Positions 8,949 to 17,167 of a stretch of 64,000 nucleotides of DNA are shown here, one piece after another. The stretch is from contig JBLWXV010000002.1 of assembly GCA_048267245.1 (NCBI GenBank), positions 434,001-498,000 of the forward strand, given 5' to 3'. This DNA comes from JBLWXV01 sp048267245. GTDB lineage: Bacteria > Bdellovibrionota > Bacteriovoracia > Bacteriovoracales > Bacteriovoracaceae. The notes under the pieces are model-generated. The model did no database searches. It saw nothing but the letters and a program-made list of their open reading frames with translations, and was not told the origin of the DNA. Both the position numbers and the translations under genes were made by a program. How positions within the stretch are numbered: position 1 is the stretch's first letter; each line of letters opens with the position of its first letter.

Positions 8949-9593
8949 GTGTCGCTCTACCACACACCTTCAAATCTTTCGGGAAGTATTGAAGTCGTCT
9001 GCGGACCTATGTTCTCAGGAAAGACCGAGGAACTCATCAGACGAGTCAGACGCGCTCAAATCGCGCGCCAGAAAGTACAGATCTTTAAACCGGCCATCGA
9101 TGATCGCTACCACGCCTCTCAAGTCGTGAGCCATTCAGCGCAGTCAGTTGAGGCCACTCCAGTAAAGAATGCCCTCGAAATTCTCACTAAGCTGCTCGAC
9201 TCCACTCGCATTGTGGCCATCGACGAGATCCAATTCTTTGATTCAGTAATTTTAAAAGTCGTCAAAAAGCTCGCCCGCCGCGGAATTCGCGTCATTTGCG
9301 CGGGCCTTGACCAAGACTATAGGGGCATGCCCTTTGGTCCTATGCCGGAGCTTCTGGCCATTGCCGATCACGTGGTGAAAATCCAGGCGATCTGTACGAT
9401 TTGTGGCGGCCCGGCCTCAAAAACCCACCGTCTTCCCAGTGAAAACTCCGAGCAAGTCTTGGTTGGCGAGGCCGACCTTTACGAAGCACGCTGTAGAGCG
9501 CATATTGATTACCCAGATGAAGAAGATGAGTGGTTCTCATTTGCCCTCAAGCCAAGTGTCAATATCGAGGGAGTTGAGGTACCGCAGACCTAG
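8949..9593 (+). CDS. tdk: Thymidine kinase (TK1/type II)
   Basis: Phosphorylates thymidine to dTMP with ATP in pyrimidine salvage. The 214-residue protein has the P-loop GPMFSGKTE (Lys about 25), the DEIQFF Walker B-like motif, the catalytic-side FGPMPELL region and a zinc site formed by CTIC plus a later Cys/His pair (ARCRAH), all characteristic of TK1-type enzymes. I chose GTG at 8949 because GGAGG sits 5 bases before it; the open frame upstream is low complexity. It is followed within 20 bases by the uracil phosphoribosyltransferase and then hpt, a salvage cluster. Confidence 0.92.
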   Translation: MSLYHTPSNLSGSIEVVCGPMFSGKTEELIRRVRRAQIARQKVQIFKPAIDDRYHASQVVSHSAQSVEATPVKNALEILTKLLDSTRIVAIDEIQFFDSVILKVVKKLARRGIRVICAGLDQDYRGMPFGPMPELLAIADHVVKIQAICTICGGPASKTHRLPSENSEQVLVGEADLYEARCRAHIDYPDEEDEWFSFALKPSVNIEGVEVPQT

Positions 9594-9610
9594 ACTAAAC
9601 GGCGGATAGT

Positions 9611-10423
9611 ATGGATCAACAGTACCAGCAGATACCTTTTTCTATGAGTGAGTTTACCCATGAATATGGGGATCATGTGCATCTGCTGGCCAATCCCTAC
9701 CTGCAATCACTGTTGGCCCAATTTAGTACTCCCGCCCACAACCATCCGCTGCTCACACCCTATGTGAAAGTTATGTATGAAGCGCTCTTTGAGCGCGCCC
9801 TCAATCACCTCGCTCCACGCGAGGTGGTGAAGTGGGACACGCGCATGAAGGCGAGCACTCCCAAGGGAGTGCTTGAAACCGAAGTGCTCGCTAAGAATAC
9901 CCCCATGGTCTTTGTCGATCTTGCCCGCGCGGGAACTATTCCAGCGCAGGTGGGCTTTGATAAGGCCTGCTTCTACTTTAATCCCGATCTACTGAGACAG
10001 GATCACGTCTACGTGAACCGCGCCACCAATGAAAAGGGCGAGGTCACCGGCGTACAAGTGACCGGATCAAAAATCGGAGGCGCCATTGACGACGCCATCG
10101 TCTTCTTTCCAGATCCCATGGGAGCTACCGGGGGATCGCTCTCCTTTGCCGTCGATCACTACAAGAAGAACGTGCAGGGAAGTGCGCGCGCCTTTATTTC
10201 ACTTCACCTCATTATCACCCCAGAATACGTGAAGCGCTTGCGCGCCGATCACCCCGATCTTCATATCTTCGCGCTTCGCCTCGACCGCGGTCTCTCCAGT
10301 GATCGCGCCCTTGGTTCAGGCTTTGGCGCCCACCCAGACGAAGAGCGCGGGCTCAATGAAATCCAATACATTGTGCCGGGCGCTGGAGGCGTGGGAGAAA
10401 TTCTCAACAATTCATTTGTTTAA
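9611..10423 (+). CDS. upp: Uracil phosphoribosyltransferase family protein
   Basis: A 270-residue type I phosphoribosyltransferase, expected to make UMP from uracil and PRPP. The PRPP loop FFPDPMGATGGS (about residues 165-176) matches the DPMxATGGS motif of Upp enzymes, and the C-terminus IVPGAGGVGE matches the uracil-binding PGxGGxGD motif. It is longer than the usual 208-220 residues, with an extra N-terminal roughly 50 residues (TPAHNHPLLTPYV). The downstream flexible loop DRGLSSDRAL is also family-like. Neighbours tdk and hpt support a salvage role. The ribosome binding site is weak. Confidence 0.85.
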   Translation: MDQQYQQIPFSMSEFTHEYGDHVHLLANPYLQSLLAQFSTPAHNHPLLTPYVKVMYEALFERALNHLAPREVVKWDTRMKASTPKGVLETEVLAKNTPMVFVDLARAGTIPAQVGFDKACFYFNPDLLRQDHVYVNRATNEKGEVTGVQVTGSKIGGAIDDAIVFFPDPMGATGGSLSFAVDHYKKNVQGSARAFISLHLIITPEYVKRLRADHPDLHIFALRLDRGLSSDRALGSGFGAHPDEERGLNEIQYIVPGAGGVGEILNNSFV

Positions 10424-10475
10424 CGCTATAATTAGGTCCATTCACCCCATTACTACTTAGCAAGGGAGTCGCACC

Positions 10476-11000
10476 ATGAGCGCGAAAATTGACGTCTTTA
10501 TTTCTGAACAACAAATTCAAAATCGCGTCGCTGAACTCGCACAGAAAATTAACGAAGACTACGCTGGCAAAGATCTCGTAGTTCTTGGAATTTTAAATGG
10601 CTCTTACGTCTTTCTCGCCGATCTCCTTCGCGGCGTGAAAGTGCCCATGCTCATGGATTTTATGAAGGCGTCTTCCTATGAGGGAACTGAGTCCTCAGGT
10701 CGCGTGAAGATAGGACTCGATACAAAGCTCGATCTAAAGGGCCGCGATGTTTTGATTGTTGAAGATATCGTCGACACTGGTCACACTATGAAGGCACTTC
10801 TCGTTGAACTGCAAAACCGCGCACCTTCTTCTATTAAGCTAGCCTCGCTTCTCTATAAGCCAGCACGCAATATCCACAAAGTTGAAATTCACTATCTCGG
10901 CTTTGAGATTGAAGATAAATTTGTGATTGGCTACGGCCTTGATTTTGATGGGCGCTTTCGTGAGCTTCCCTATATTGGCGTCTACGGCGGGCACGAATAA
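10476..11000 (+). CDS. hpt: Hypoxanthine phosphoribosyltransferase
   Basis: Converts hypoxanthine and guanine plus PRPP to IMP/GMP. The 174-residue length is standard for bacterial Hpt. The PRPP motif is VLIVEDIVDTGHTMKAL (about 88-104), the early GxLNGSYVFLADL motif is present, and the C-terminal FVIGYGLDFDGRFRELPYIG motif binds base and Mg. GGGAG precedes the ATG. It is third in the tdk-upp-hpt run and 2 bases before the GHMP kinase. Confidence 0.93.
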   Translation: MSAKIDVFISEQQIQNRVAELAQKINEDYAGKDLVVLGILNGSYVFLADLLRGVKVPMLMDFMKASSYEGTESSGRVKIGLDTKLDLKGRDVLIVEDIVDTGHTMKALLVELQNRAPSSIKLASLLYKPARNIHKVEIHYLGFEIEDKFVIGYGLDFDGRFRELPYIGVYGGHE

Positions 11001-11002
11001 AA

Positions 11003-12028
11003 ATGAAAGTCGTCGAGCAGTGCGGATCGGTGAGAGTAGACCTCGCTGGAGGGACGCTTGATCTCCATCCGATCAACTTAGTTCTTCCAAAAGTTGCAAC
11101 CCTAAATCTCGCGACTTCACTGCAAGCAAAAGTGATTTTAAAAGAGACGTTGGACGAGTCGGTTGTCATCTATTCAAAGGACTATCACAAGACTTGGACT
11201 TTCTTTCAGGCCGACTTTACTGAAGCCAATCTTCGCGCAGGCGCCTTTGAAGAAATGACCTTCATCGCTTGGATCCTCTATAGCTTTAACATCACTACAA
11301 AAATTCACCTTGAGCTCTCTTCAGGCTCTCCCGCTGGGGCGGGTCTTGGTGGTTCATCTGCAATGGGAGTGACTCTCTATCATGCGCTGACTCGCTTTAA
11401 GGGCGGTACTCTTTCAAGCGAGCAAGATAAGCACCTGGCCGTGAGCACGGTGAATGCACTTGAAGCGCGCATTCTTGAAAGTGGTCCAGCTGGTTACCAA
11501 GACTACTATCCGGCCCTCTTTGGTGGAGTTCTCGCTCTTCATCCAGATGGTGCAAAAGTAAGAGTTGAGCAGCTCTTTAAAAATGAACTTAAGAATTTTT
11601 TAGAAGAGCACCTGACCCTCGTTTATAGCGGTCAGGGTAGACTCTCAGGAATTAATAACTGGGAAGTATACAAGGCTTTCTTTGATAAGAGCGAAGTCGT
11701 TCGCAAGGGACTCTCTCACATTGCAGAAATTACTTGGGAAATTTACGAGGCTATTTTACAAGGAAATTACAGTAAAGTGCTCGAGGGAATTGCAAGTGAA
11801 GGGGAGGCGCGCGAGTCACTCTTTCCCAACATTGTACCCAAAGATATTCACAATCTATGCCAAAAACTTAAATCTGATGGGTTAATTTCCGGCATGAAGA
11901 TGTGTGGCGCCGGTGGTGGCGGGTGTTTTTTACTAGTTCACCCAAAAGGGGGCAGAGAACGTTTGCTTCCTCACTTGAAAGAGGCGACAATGGAAGTGTT
12001 AAAGTTTGAAGTCGAGGCGCCGCTCTAA
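11003..12028 (+). CDS. GHMP-family sugar/heptose kinase
   Basis: A 341-residue GHMP kinase. The ATP-binding motif 2 PAGAGLGGSSAMG lies near residues 111-123, and the C-terminal motif 3 GMKMCGAGGGGCFLL lies near 296-310. YQDYYPALFGGV (about 167-178) matches the D-glycero-alpha-D-manno-heptose 7-phosphate kinase (HddA-like) branch more than galactokinase or mevalonate kinase, but the substrate is an inference. ATG follows the hpt stop by 2 bases, suggesting coupled expression with the salvage genes, although no metabolic link is obvious. Confidence 0.8.
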   Translation: MKVVEQCGSVRVDLAGGTLDLHPINLVLPKVATLNLATSLQAKVILKETLDESVVIYSKDYHKTWTFFQADFTEANLRAGAFEEMTFIAWILYSFNITTKIHLELSSGSPAGAGLGGSSAMGVTLYHALTRFKGGTLSSEQDKHLAVSTVNALEARILESGPAGYQDYYPALFGGVLALHPDGAKVRVEQLFKNELKNFLEEHLTLVYSGQGRLSGINNWEVYKAFFDKSEVVRKGLSHIAEITWEIYEAILQGNYSKVLEGIASEGEARESLFPNIVPKDIHNLCQKLKSDGLISGMKMCGAGGGGCFLLVHPKGGRERLLPHLKEATMEVLKFEVEAPL

Positions 12029-12058
12029 GCGCCCCTGCGACTCTACTTTAGGAGTTCT

Positions 12059-13003
12059 ATGGAGCGAAAGAAAATCGTCGGCCTCTCGATGAAAGGTGGC
12101 AAGCGCGATAACTTCACCTTTTGTCTGCTGGAGTTTTTTCCCAGTGATAAGCGCTGGTTTCTTCGCTCAGTTCTACAAGTTAAAGATGAAGAAGATGTGC
12201 ATAGTGACGAGGCCATGCGCAATTGGATTGAGGATTTCGACATCGATAAGATGGTCATCGACTTTCCCCTAAACCTTCCCACCTGTCATAGTTGTGTGCT
12301 CGATTGCCCCGGCTCTTCTAAGTGCCCGGTGCCTCCTATCGTTGAGGTGAGGCGCCTTGCTGAAAAGCTCGTGCGCGAGGATCGTGAAAAGCACGACGAC
12401 CATCCTAAGAGTTATGAGCTTGAGCGCAATAGTCGCGATGAAGTCGACTTTAGGCGGGATATTCTCGCCAAAGAAACCCATCACCACATGCTCTCGCGCT
12501 CTTTTAAGCGAAGACTCAAAAAACCATTTCTTCCCTATTGGAATCGCACGCTGGATTTCTGGGTGTGGTCGTACTACTACGATCAACTCCTCGATCTCTT
12601 TAACACCTCATTTGATAGTTTTGGAAATAGCTCTCTGATGTTGCAGCTTCGCTTTAGTTATTTAAAGCGCCACTTTCCTCATTCTCTTGAGCTCTTTGAA
12701 TCTAACACTCAGCTCATACTCATCGAATTGCTTCGCTCAAAGGTGATTGCGAAGAAAGATATCATCGAGATGAATAGTATTGATGTGGGAGTAGAGGCGC
12801 GCCTAGATATTATTAAGAAGATTGAGGCCAAGCTCGATATTTTTATCTATGACAATGACCTCGAACTCTTGGTTAAGAACCCTCGCGCCTTTGATTCTTT
12901 CCTACTCGCAGTTGCAGGAAGAAATCTTCACACCAACGGACTTCGCCCCATGCCTGACTGGACTATGCCGGAGGAGACGAAGTTTATCGTTCCTCTTTTT
13001 TAA
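12059..13003 (+). CDS. Unknown protein with possible RNase H-like (DUF429-type) N-terminus
   Basis: A 314-residue soluble protein. The N-terminus (GLSMKGGKRDNFTFCLLEF) followed by an acidic strand-turn (DKMVIDFPLNLPTC) resembles RNase H-fold proteins such as DUF429, where Asp residues hold the metal. A Cys cluster CHSCVLDCPGSSKCPV follows at about residues 79-94 and could bind a metal. Beyond that the protein is helical with no recognised motif. The start has AGGAG 5 bases upstream. Its last 20 bases overlap the convergent membrane-protein gene. The DUF429 link is a guess from pattern only. Confidence 0.55.
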   Translation: MERKKIVGLSMKGGKRDNFTFCLLEFFPSDKRWFLRSVLQVKDEEDVHSDEAMRNWIEDFDIDKMVIDFPLNLPTCHSCVLDCPGSSKCPVPPIVEVRRLAEKLVREDREKHDDHPKSYELERNSRDEVDFRRDILAKETHHHMLSRSFKRRLKKPFLPYWNRTLDFWVWSYYYDQLLDLFNTSFDSFGNSSLMLQLRFSYLKRHFPHSLELFESNTQLILIELLRSKVIAKKDIIEMNSIDVGVEARLDIIKKIEAKLDIFIYDNDLELLVKNPRAFDSFLLAVAGRNLHTNGLRPMPDWTMPEETKFIVPLF

Positions 13004-13475
13004 TAAAGCTTGCGACCGGAAATTGGCGCAGACCAAAGGCAATAAAGAGATATTCCAGCGCCATGGGAATAAAGATTGCCCCTAGAAAATTGCCACTTAC
13101 AATCATTGAGATGCCGGTGTAGAGCGCCCCAATGGCCATAAACCAGGTGGCAATTTTTAGATAGGTGTAGGCAAGTCTCTTTTCAAAGTAATAGGCGAGA
13201 TAAATTCCCCAGTGAAAGAGCACTAGTAAGATACAGGTGAGAACTACACTTTGCATGAAAAGGGTGTGAACCTGGGCCGCTAGCTGAGTGGAGTCACCGT
13301 CGATGATTTTGAGTGCTCCTGAGCGCTCCACTTCTGACCAACTCTTTTGAAATGACTCTTTATCAGAGGCATTGAGATAGAAGATCGTTGTAGTGATGAG
13401 ATCATTGGCGGCGAGCATGGCAATGGCCAGTACTCTAAAAGTTTTTTCGCTAAAACGCTGGTAAATTGCTTTCAT
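12984..13475 (-). CDS. Small four-helix membrane protein of unknown function
   Basis: A 163-residue protein with hydrophobic segments near residues 15-33, 73-92, 103-125 and 128-148 and a charged tail (IKKEER). The loop between helices 1 and 2 (about 40 residues) is probably extracytoplasmic. No family is recognised. The tail overlaps the convergent gene by 20 bases. A long hairpin sits just upstream, between this gene and ompW. Confidence 0.6.
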   Translation of the reverse strand: MKAIYQRFSEKTFRVLAIAMLAANDLITTTIFYLNASDKESFQKSWSEVERSGALKIIDGDSTQLAAQVHTLFMQSVVLTCILLVLFHWGIYLAYYFEKRLAYTYLKIATWFMAIGALYTGISMIVSGNFLGAIFIPMALEYLFIAFGLRQFPVASFIKKEER

Positions 13476-13505
13476 TTCTCTATTCTAGCGCATCTTGAAG
13501 AGATG

Positions 13506-13550
13506 TCCATGTGGCAGCACCTTGGAAGCCATTCGGTGCCACCACATGGA
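13506..13550 (-). repeat. Long hairpin between the OmpW-like gene and the next minus-strand gene
   Basis: Two 16-base arms (13506-13521 and 13535-13550) are inverted copies separated by a 13-base loop. They differ at two positions; as RNA from the minus strand both become G-U wobble pairs, so the stem is continuous on that strand and broken on the other. It lies 11 bases after the OmpW-like stop. It may be a terminator lacking a U tract, a 3' stabilising or processing structure, or a dispersed repeat. Confidence 0.6.
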
Positions 13551-13561
13551 GCGGATACAGC

Positions 13562-14179
13562 TTAGAACATGAATCCAACACCGAGCCCGATAACCCAGGG
13601 GTCGATATCGACTTTGGCGTCTACGCTGCCGTTTGAATAAGTGTCGACGTGAACATCTGTAGAGAGCATGATCTTTTTAATATCAAAGTTGACGTAAGTA
13701 TTTTCGGCTATTTTATAGTCACCTCCTGCTTGCATGGCCCAGCCAAAACTATTGTCGTAGCTCACAGTGCGGGCGACACCTGGATCTTCACCATAGAAGA
13801 AAGTGTAGTTGATCCCCGCACCCACGTAGGGTTTAAAGTTTCCAAATGTGTGGTGATACTGAGCGAGTAGTGTCGGTGGAAGCAAGGACACGTCTCCCAG
13901 ATCGAGATTATTAAGCGCCGATCCATTGACACTGGCCTCGTGAGAGGCGGTGGCGAGGATGAGCTCGAGGGCAAAATGTTGATTAAAAAAGTAAGAGAAA
14001 TCTACCTCGGGCACGGACTCATTATTGAGTTTCACTGAGCCACCAATTACGGTAGGCGTCCCCGATTCATCAGGCATGACGTTGATTGCGCGCATGCGCA
14101 CCATTAAGTCCCCTGCATAACTATTTAGTGACCCTAAGAGAAGAAGACCACTCAGCAGTGAACGAACTGCAATTTTCAC
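13562..14179 (-). CDS. OmpW-family outer membrane beta-barrel protein
   Basis: A 205-residue protein with a signal peptide ending near SYAGD, then alternating beta-strand sequence and a terminal Phe (GLGVGFMF), as expected of an outer membrane barrel. The motifs VDFSYFFNQHFALELILATA and LPPTLLAQYHHTFGNFKPYVGAGINYT are typical of OmpW. OmpW proteins form a small hydrophobic channel. The start is GTG with AGGAG 6 bases before it. It appears monocistronic and is followed by a long hairpin. Confidence 0.85.
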   Translation of the reverse strand: MKIAVRSLLSGLLLLGSLNSYAGDLMVRMRAINVMPDESGTPTVIGGSVKLNNESVPEVDFSYFFNQHFALELILATASHEASVNGSALNNLDLGDVSLLPPTLLAQYHHTFGNFKPYVGAGINYTFFYGEDPGVARTVSYDNSFGWAMQAGGDYKIAENTYVNFDIKKIMLSTDVHVDTYSNGSVDAKVDIDPWVIGLGVGFMF

Positions 14180-14287
14180 TTTAAGCTCCTGTGTTTAAGT
14201 TGCTTAAAGATTAATTTCCTTGGGAGAAGTTGATAATTTCCGCGCTCAGGTTAATAAGTGATTTTGCGCAGTATCTAGAAAGTGATC

Positions 14288-14737
14288 TTAATCAAAGTTT
14301 CTCTGCTTGAGTTTTCGCTCAACATCTTTCTTGGCCTGGTCGTGGCGCTTGTCGTGAAGCTTCTTGCCCTTGCCAAGTGCGATTTCAAGTTTTACTCGCG
14401 AGTCTTTGAAGTAGATGGCAGTGGGAACGATGGTGTAGCCACCAGCTTTAATTTCGTGTTCGAGATCTTCGATTTGCTTTTTGTGTAGCAGAAGCTTGCG
14501 CTTACGATTTTCTTCGTGATTAAAGCGATTTCCAAAATCGTATTGGCCAATGATGATATTGTAGGCCCAAGCCTCGCCCTTTTTATCAATAGAGATATAG
14601 GCTTCGTTAATAGAAACCTTGCCCGCGCGCAGACTCTTTACCTCTGTGCCCTTGAGCTCAAGCCCGGCCTCGATCTTCTCTTCGAGAAAATAATCAAAAC
14701 CAGCTCTCTTATTTTTGGCGATAATTTTAATACCCAT
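14288..14737 (-). CDS. smpB: SsrA-binding protein SmpB
   Basis: SmpB binds tmRNA and places it in stalled ribosomes for trans-translation. The 149-residue length is typical. The N-terminal KNKRAGFDYFLEEKIEAGL, the central LKGTEVKSLRAG and NEAYI, and the basic C-terminal tail KGKKLHDKRHD are hallmark segments. Its RNA partner ssrA is in the same window at 40335-40702. It lies 6 bases after rsmA on the same strand, so tsaD-rsmA-smpB probably form one transcript. Confidence 0.95.
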   Translation of the reverse strand: MGIKIIAKNKRAGFDYFLEEKIEAGLELKGTEVKSLRAGKVSINEAYISIDKKGEAWAYNIIIGQYDFGNRFNHEENRKRKLLLHKKQIEDLEHEIKAGGYTIVPTAIYFKDSRVKLEIALGKGKKLHDKRHDQAKKDVERKLKQRNFD

Positions 14738-14743
14738 AAAAAC

Positions 14744-15547
14744 CTACTGCGCTAGTTTAGCATAAAGATTATGCATTTGCTCGAGACTTAATGCCTCGGC
14801 GCGCACTGTTGCAGGGGCGTCCAGCTCTTGAAGTGCTGTTTTGACTTTCTCGATGGGGTAGGACGACTTTAAAACCCCAGCGAGTTGTTTGCGCTTTTGC
14901 GAAAAGCACAGGCGCAGAAACTTCTCAAGCTGCCTCCACTGGGCGAGTTCAAAGCGAGGCTCTGGCTCGCGCTTAAAGCTTAGGACCACCGACTGAACCT
15001 GTGGTGGTGGGGCAAAGGCACCCGGGGCGACCTTGCAGAGAGTTTTGACTTGGTAGTAGGTCTGGCACAGCCCCATGAGTGAGTTCATGCTATTGGATTC
15101 GCCGGCAATGGGCGCAATCTTTCGTCCCACTTCAAGCTGATACATGAGGCTCATATATTCAATGCTTCCGGCCTGCACGAAATTGAGAGTGAGGGGAGCA
15201 GAGATATTGTAGGGGAGGTTAGAAACTAGCCAAACCTTCTTGCCGCGCAGGTCTTCGCGCTCATTAATAAACTGCGCCCAATCAATTTGAAGGGCGTCGC
15301 TGTGCACGATTTGTTCGCTCTTTAAAAATTCTCCCAATATGGGAAGAAAGCGCTCATCGCGCTCAACAACATAAAAGGGAAGTCCGGTCGCGGCCAGATC
15401 GCGCGTGAGGGTCGCTGGTCCTGGGCCCACTTCAATGATTGCCTCGGCCTCATCTTTAAAATCCGTGACTATTTTTTCAATAATCGAGCGGTCTCTCAGA
15501 TAGTGTTGACCGAGGTCTTTATTGGCCTTGGGGGTTAATTCACTCAC
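14744..15547 (-). CDS. rsmA: 16S rRNA (adenine1518/1519-N6)-dimethyltransferase
   Basis: Dimethylates two adjacent adenines in the 3' terminal hairpin of 16S rRNA during 30S assembly. The 267-residue protein begins with KANKDLGQHYLRD, the usual GQNFL-type motif, then SAM motif I IIEVGPGPATLTRDL, motif IV LVSNLPYNISAPLTL and a C-terminal helical domain with FSQKRKQLAGVLK. It overlaps the tsaD stop by 4 bases. Confidence 0.94.
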   Translation of the reverse strand: MSELTPKANKDLGQHYLRDRSIIEKIVTDFKDEAEAIIEVGPGPATLTRDLAATGLPFYVVERDERFLPILGEFLKSEQIVHSDALQIDWAQFINEREDLRGKKVWLVSNLPYNISAPLTLNFVQAGSIEYMSLMYQLEVGRKIAPIAGESNSMNSLMGLCQTYYQVKTLCKVAPGAFAPPPQVQSVVLSFKREPEPRFELAQWRQLEKFLRLCFSQKRKQLAGVLKSSYPIEKVKTALQELDAPATVRAEALSLEQMHNLYAKLAQ

Positions 15548-16611
15548 GACTTCATCTCCGTCTTATTGATGAAGCGGCCTCTGGCGTCGAGGGCGAGACA
15601 TTCTGGATAGGCAATCTGATCTTCAATGGTGCGAAGGGCGTAGTTGGCAATCATCGCTCCATTGTCGGTGCAAAAGCGCGGGCTCACTAGATAAACGTCG
15701 CGGTACTTTGCTTTGAGGTGATTTCTAAGGCCACTATTACAGGCCACGCCGCCGCCGAGAACCAGTGGAATTTCTTTTAGGCCGGTGATTTCGCGCGCAC
15801 TTTTAAAGGCGTAGCGAAGCTTGAGGTCAAGTGCCTTCACAATGGCACTTTGATAACTCGCGCACACATCGGCGAGGGTCTTCTCATCATTTTTTAAATC
15901 AATATCAGGGTGAGACTCAATCCAATTGCGCAGTGAAGTTTTAAGTCCGCTAAAAGAGAGATTGGCGTCGGCACTCTTTTTAAGACCAATGGGAAAGTCG
16001 ACAAAATCAGGATTTCCTTGGGCCGCGAGCTCGTCAATAATTTTTCCCGCCGGATAGCCAAGCCCCATGAGCTTGCCACCCTTATCAAAGGCTTCACCGG
16101 CGGCGTCGTCAATAGTGCTACCAAGCACTTCGAAGTCCTTGGCCGAGCGAACGAGAATGAAGAGTGAATGGCCACCAGAGACCAGCATCCCTAGATATGG
16201 ATAATTAACTTCTTGATCAATGTGAATCGCCTCGAGGTGAGCGTAGAGGTGATTGACAGGGAGTATGGGCGTTTGATGAATAAGGCTCAGGGACTTCGCG
16301 GCATTGAGGCCAGTGAGAAGTGGGCCTAATAGTCCCGGGTGAGTGGTGATGCCAATTAAATCGACGTCCTTAGGAGAGAGCTTTGTCTCAGTAAAAAGCT
16401 CTTCTAAAAGAGGGCGCAATTTCATCAAGTGATTGCGAGCGGCGATCTCGGGGACCACGCCGCCCCACTTGCGCAGAATTTCTTCCTGGCCAAAATAGCG
16501 CATTCCCACGATTTCCGGGCGCTTGCCAGGATTTGCGCGCAGGAGTGCCACAGATGTGTCATCACAACTGGTCTCAATCCCGAGCACTAGGGGTGCGTCA
16601 TTTGGCTGCAT
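15544..16611 (-). CDS. tsaD: tRNA N6-adenosine threonylcarbamoyltransferase TsaD
   Basis: Transfers the threonylcarbamoyl group to A37 of ANN-decoding tRNAs. The 355-residue protein has the ASKHA-fold start LGIETSCDDTSVAL, the metal-binding HLMKLRP and HLYAHLEA histidines, GMLVSGGHSLF, DDAAGEAFDKGGKLMGLGYP, and C-terminal LGGGVACNSGLR and CTDNGAMIA. It is first in the tsaD-rsmA-smpB run. Confidence 0.95.
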   Translation of the reverse strand: MQPNDAPLVLGIETSCDDTSVALLRANPGKRPEIVGMRYFGQEEILRKWGGVVPEIAARNHLMKLRPLLEELFTETKLSPKDVDLIGITTHPGLLGPLLTGLNAAKSLSLIHQTPILPVNHLYAHLEAIHIDQEVNYPYLGMLVSGGHSLFILVRSAKDFEVLGSTIDDAAGEAFDKGGKLMGLGYPAGKIIDELAAQGNPDFVDFPIGLKKSADANLSFSGLKTSLRNWIESHPDIDLKNDEKTLADVCASYQSAIVKALDLKLRYAFKSAREITGLKEIPLVLGGGVACNSGLRNHLKAKYRDVYLVSPRFCTDNGAMIANYALRTIEDQIAYPECLALDARGRFINKTEMKS

Positions 16612-16623
16612 GAAATACCTTTA

Positions 16624-16653
16624 TTGACTATTATTCGTGGGTGACAAGATAAT
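16624..16653 (+). promoter_or_regulatory. Candidate sigma70-type promoter for the DUF3015 gene
   Basis: TTGACT at 16624-16629 and GATAAT at 16648-16653 are separated by 18 bases. They lie 44 bases before the ATG at 16697, in the gap between divergent tsaD and the DUF3015 gene. Both hexamers are close to consensus. Confidence 0.5.
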
Positions 16654-16696
16654 AGAATTGACGCGATCTCACAAGCACGTGCCATGGAGGACACAA

Positions 16697-17167
16697 ATGA
16701 AAAAACTAGTACTTCTCGCTTTTTTTGCTCTTATGAGCTCAAACCTCTTGGCCGCGGACGGCTCATCTGGCTGTGGGGCCGGTTGGTACGTGTTTAAAGA
16801 CAATTCATTGATCTCAAGTGCCCTGCGTGGAACTACTAACGCTACCTTCCTCTCAACCATCGGCATGACCTTTGGAACCAGCAATTGCTCAAAACACAAA
16901 ATTGTTCAAAAGGAACAAGAGGCCGTTCACTTTGCTGAAGCAAATTACGAAGTTCTTATGATTGAGATGGGTCAAGGCCAGGGAGAATTTATCTCTGCGC
17001 TTGGTGGTCTAGTGGGCTGCCAAGGTACTGAGTTTGGAGCTGCGATGCAGGCCAATTATGAGCGCGTTTTTAATGAGAGCGTGACCAATGGAAACTCTTT
17101 CTATCAAAGCTTTAAAGGTGCCGTGATGACTTCGCCAGAACTCGCGCGTGCTTGTGGTGTTATTTAA
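16697..17167 (+). CDS. DUF3015-family exported protein
   Basis: A 156-residue exported protein with a signal peptide ending at NLLAADG. The mature start GSSGCGAGWYVFKDN, the STIGMTFGTSNCS segment and four well-placed cysteines are typical of DUF3015, a periplasmic or surface family of unknown function common in Bdellovibrionota and other Gram-negatives. The ATG at 16697 has GGAGG 8 bases upstream; an upstream in-frame extension lacks this. Its end overlaps the DUF4105 gene start by 20 bases. Confidence 0.82.
   Translation: MKKLVLLAFFALMSSNLLAADGSSGCGAGWYVFKDNSLISSALRGTTNATFLSTIGMTFGTSNCSKHKIVQKEQEAVHFAEANYEVLMIEMGQGQGEFISALGGLVGCQGTEFGAAMQANYERVFNESVTNGNSFYQSFKGAVMTSPELARACGVI

Noticed and set aside
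12012..12035. Hairpin after the GHMP kinase as a terminator
   Set aside because: The GGCGC/GCGCC stem is short and lacks a T run, so it is not convincing.
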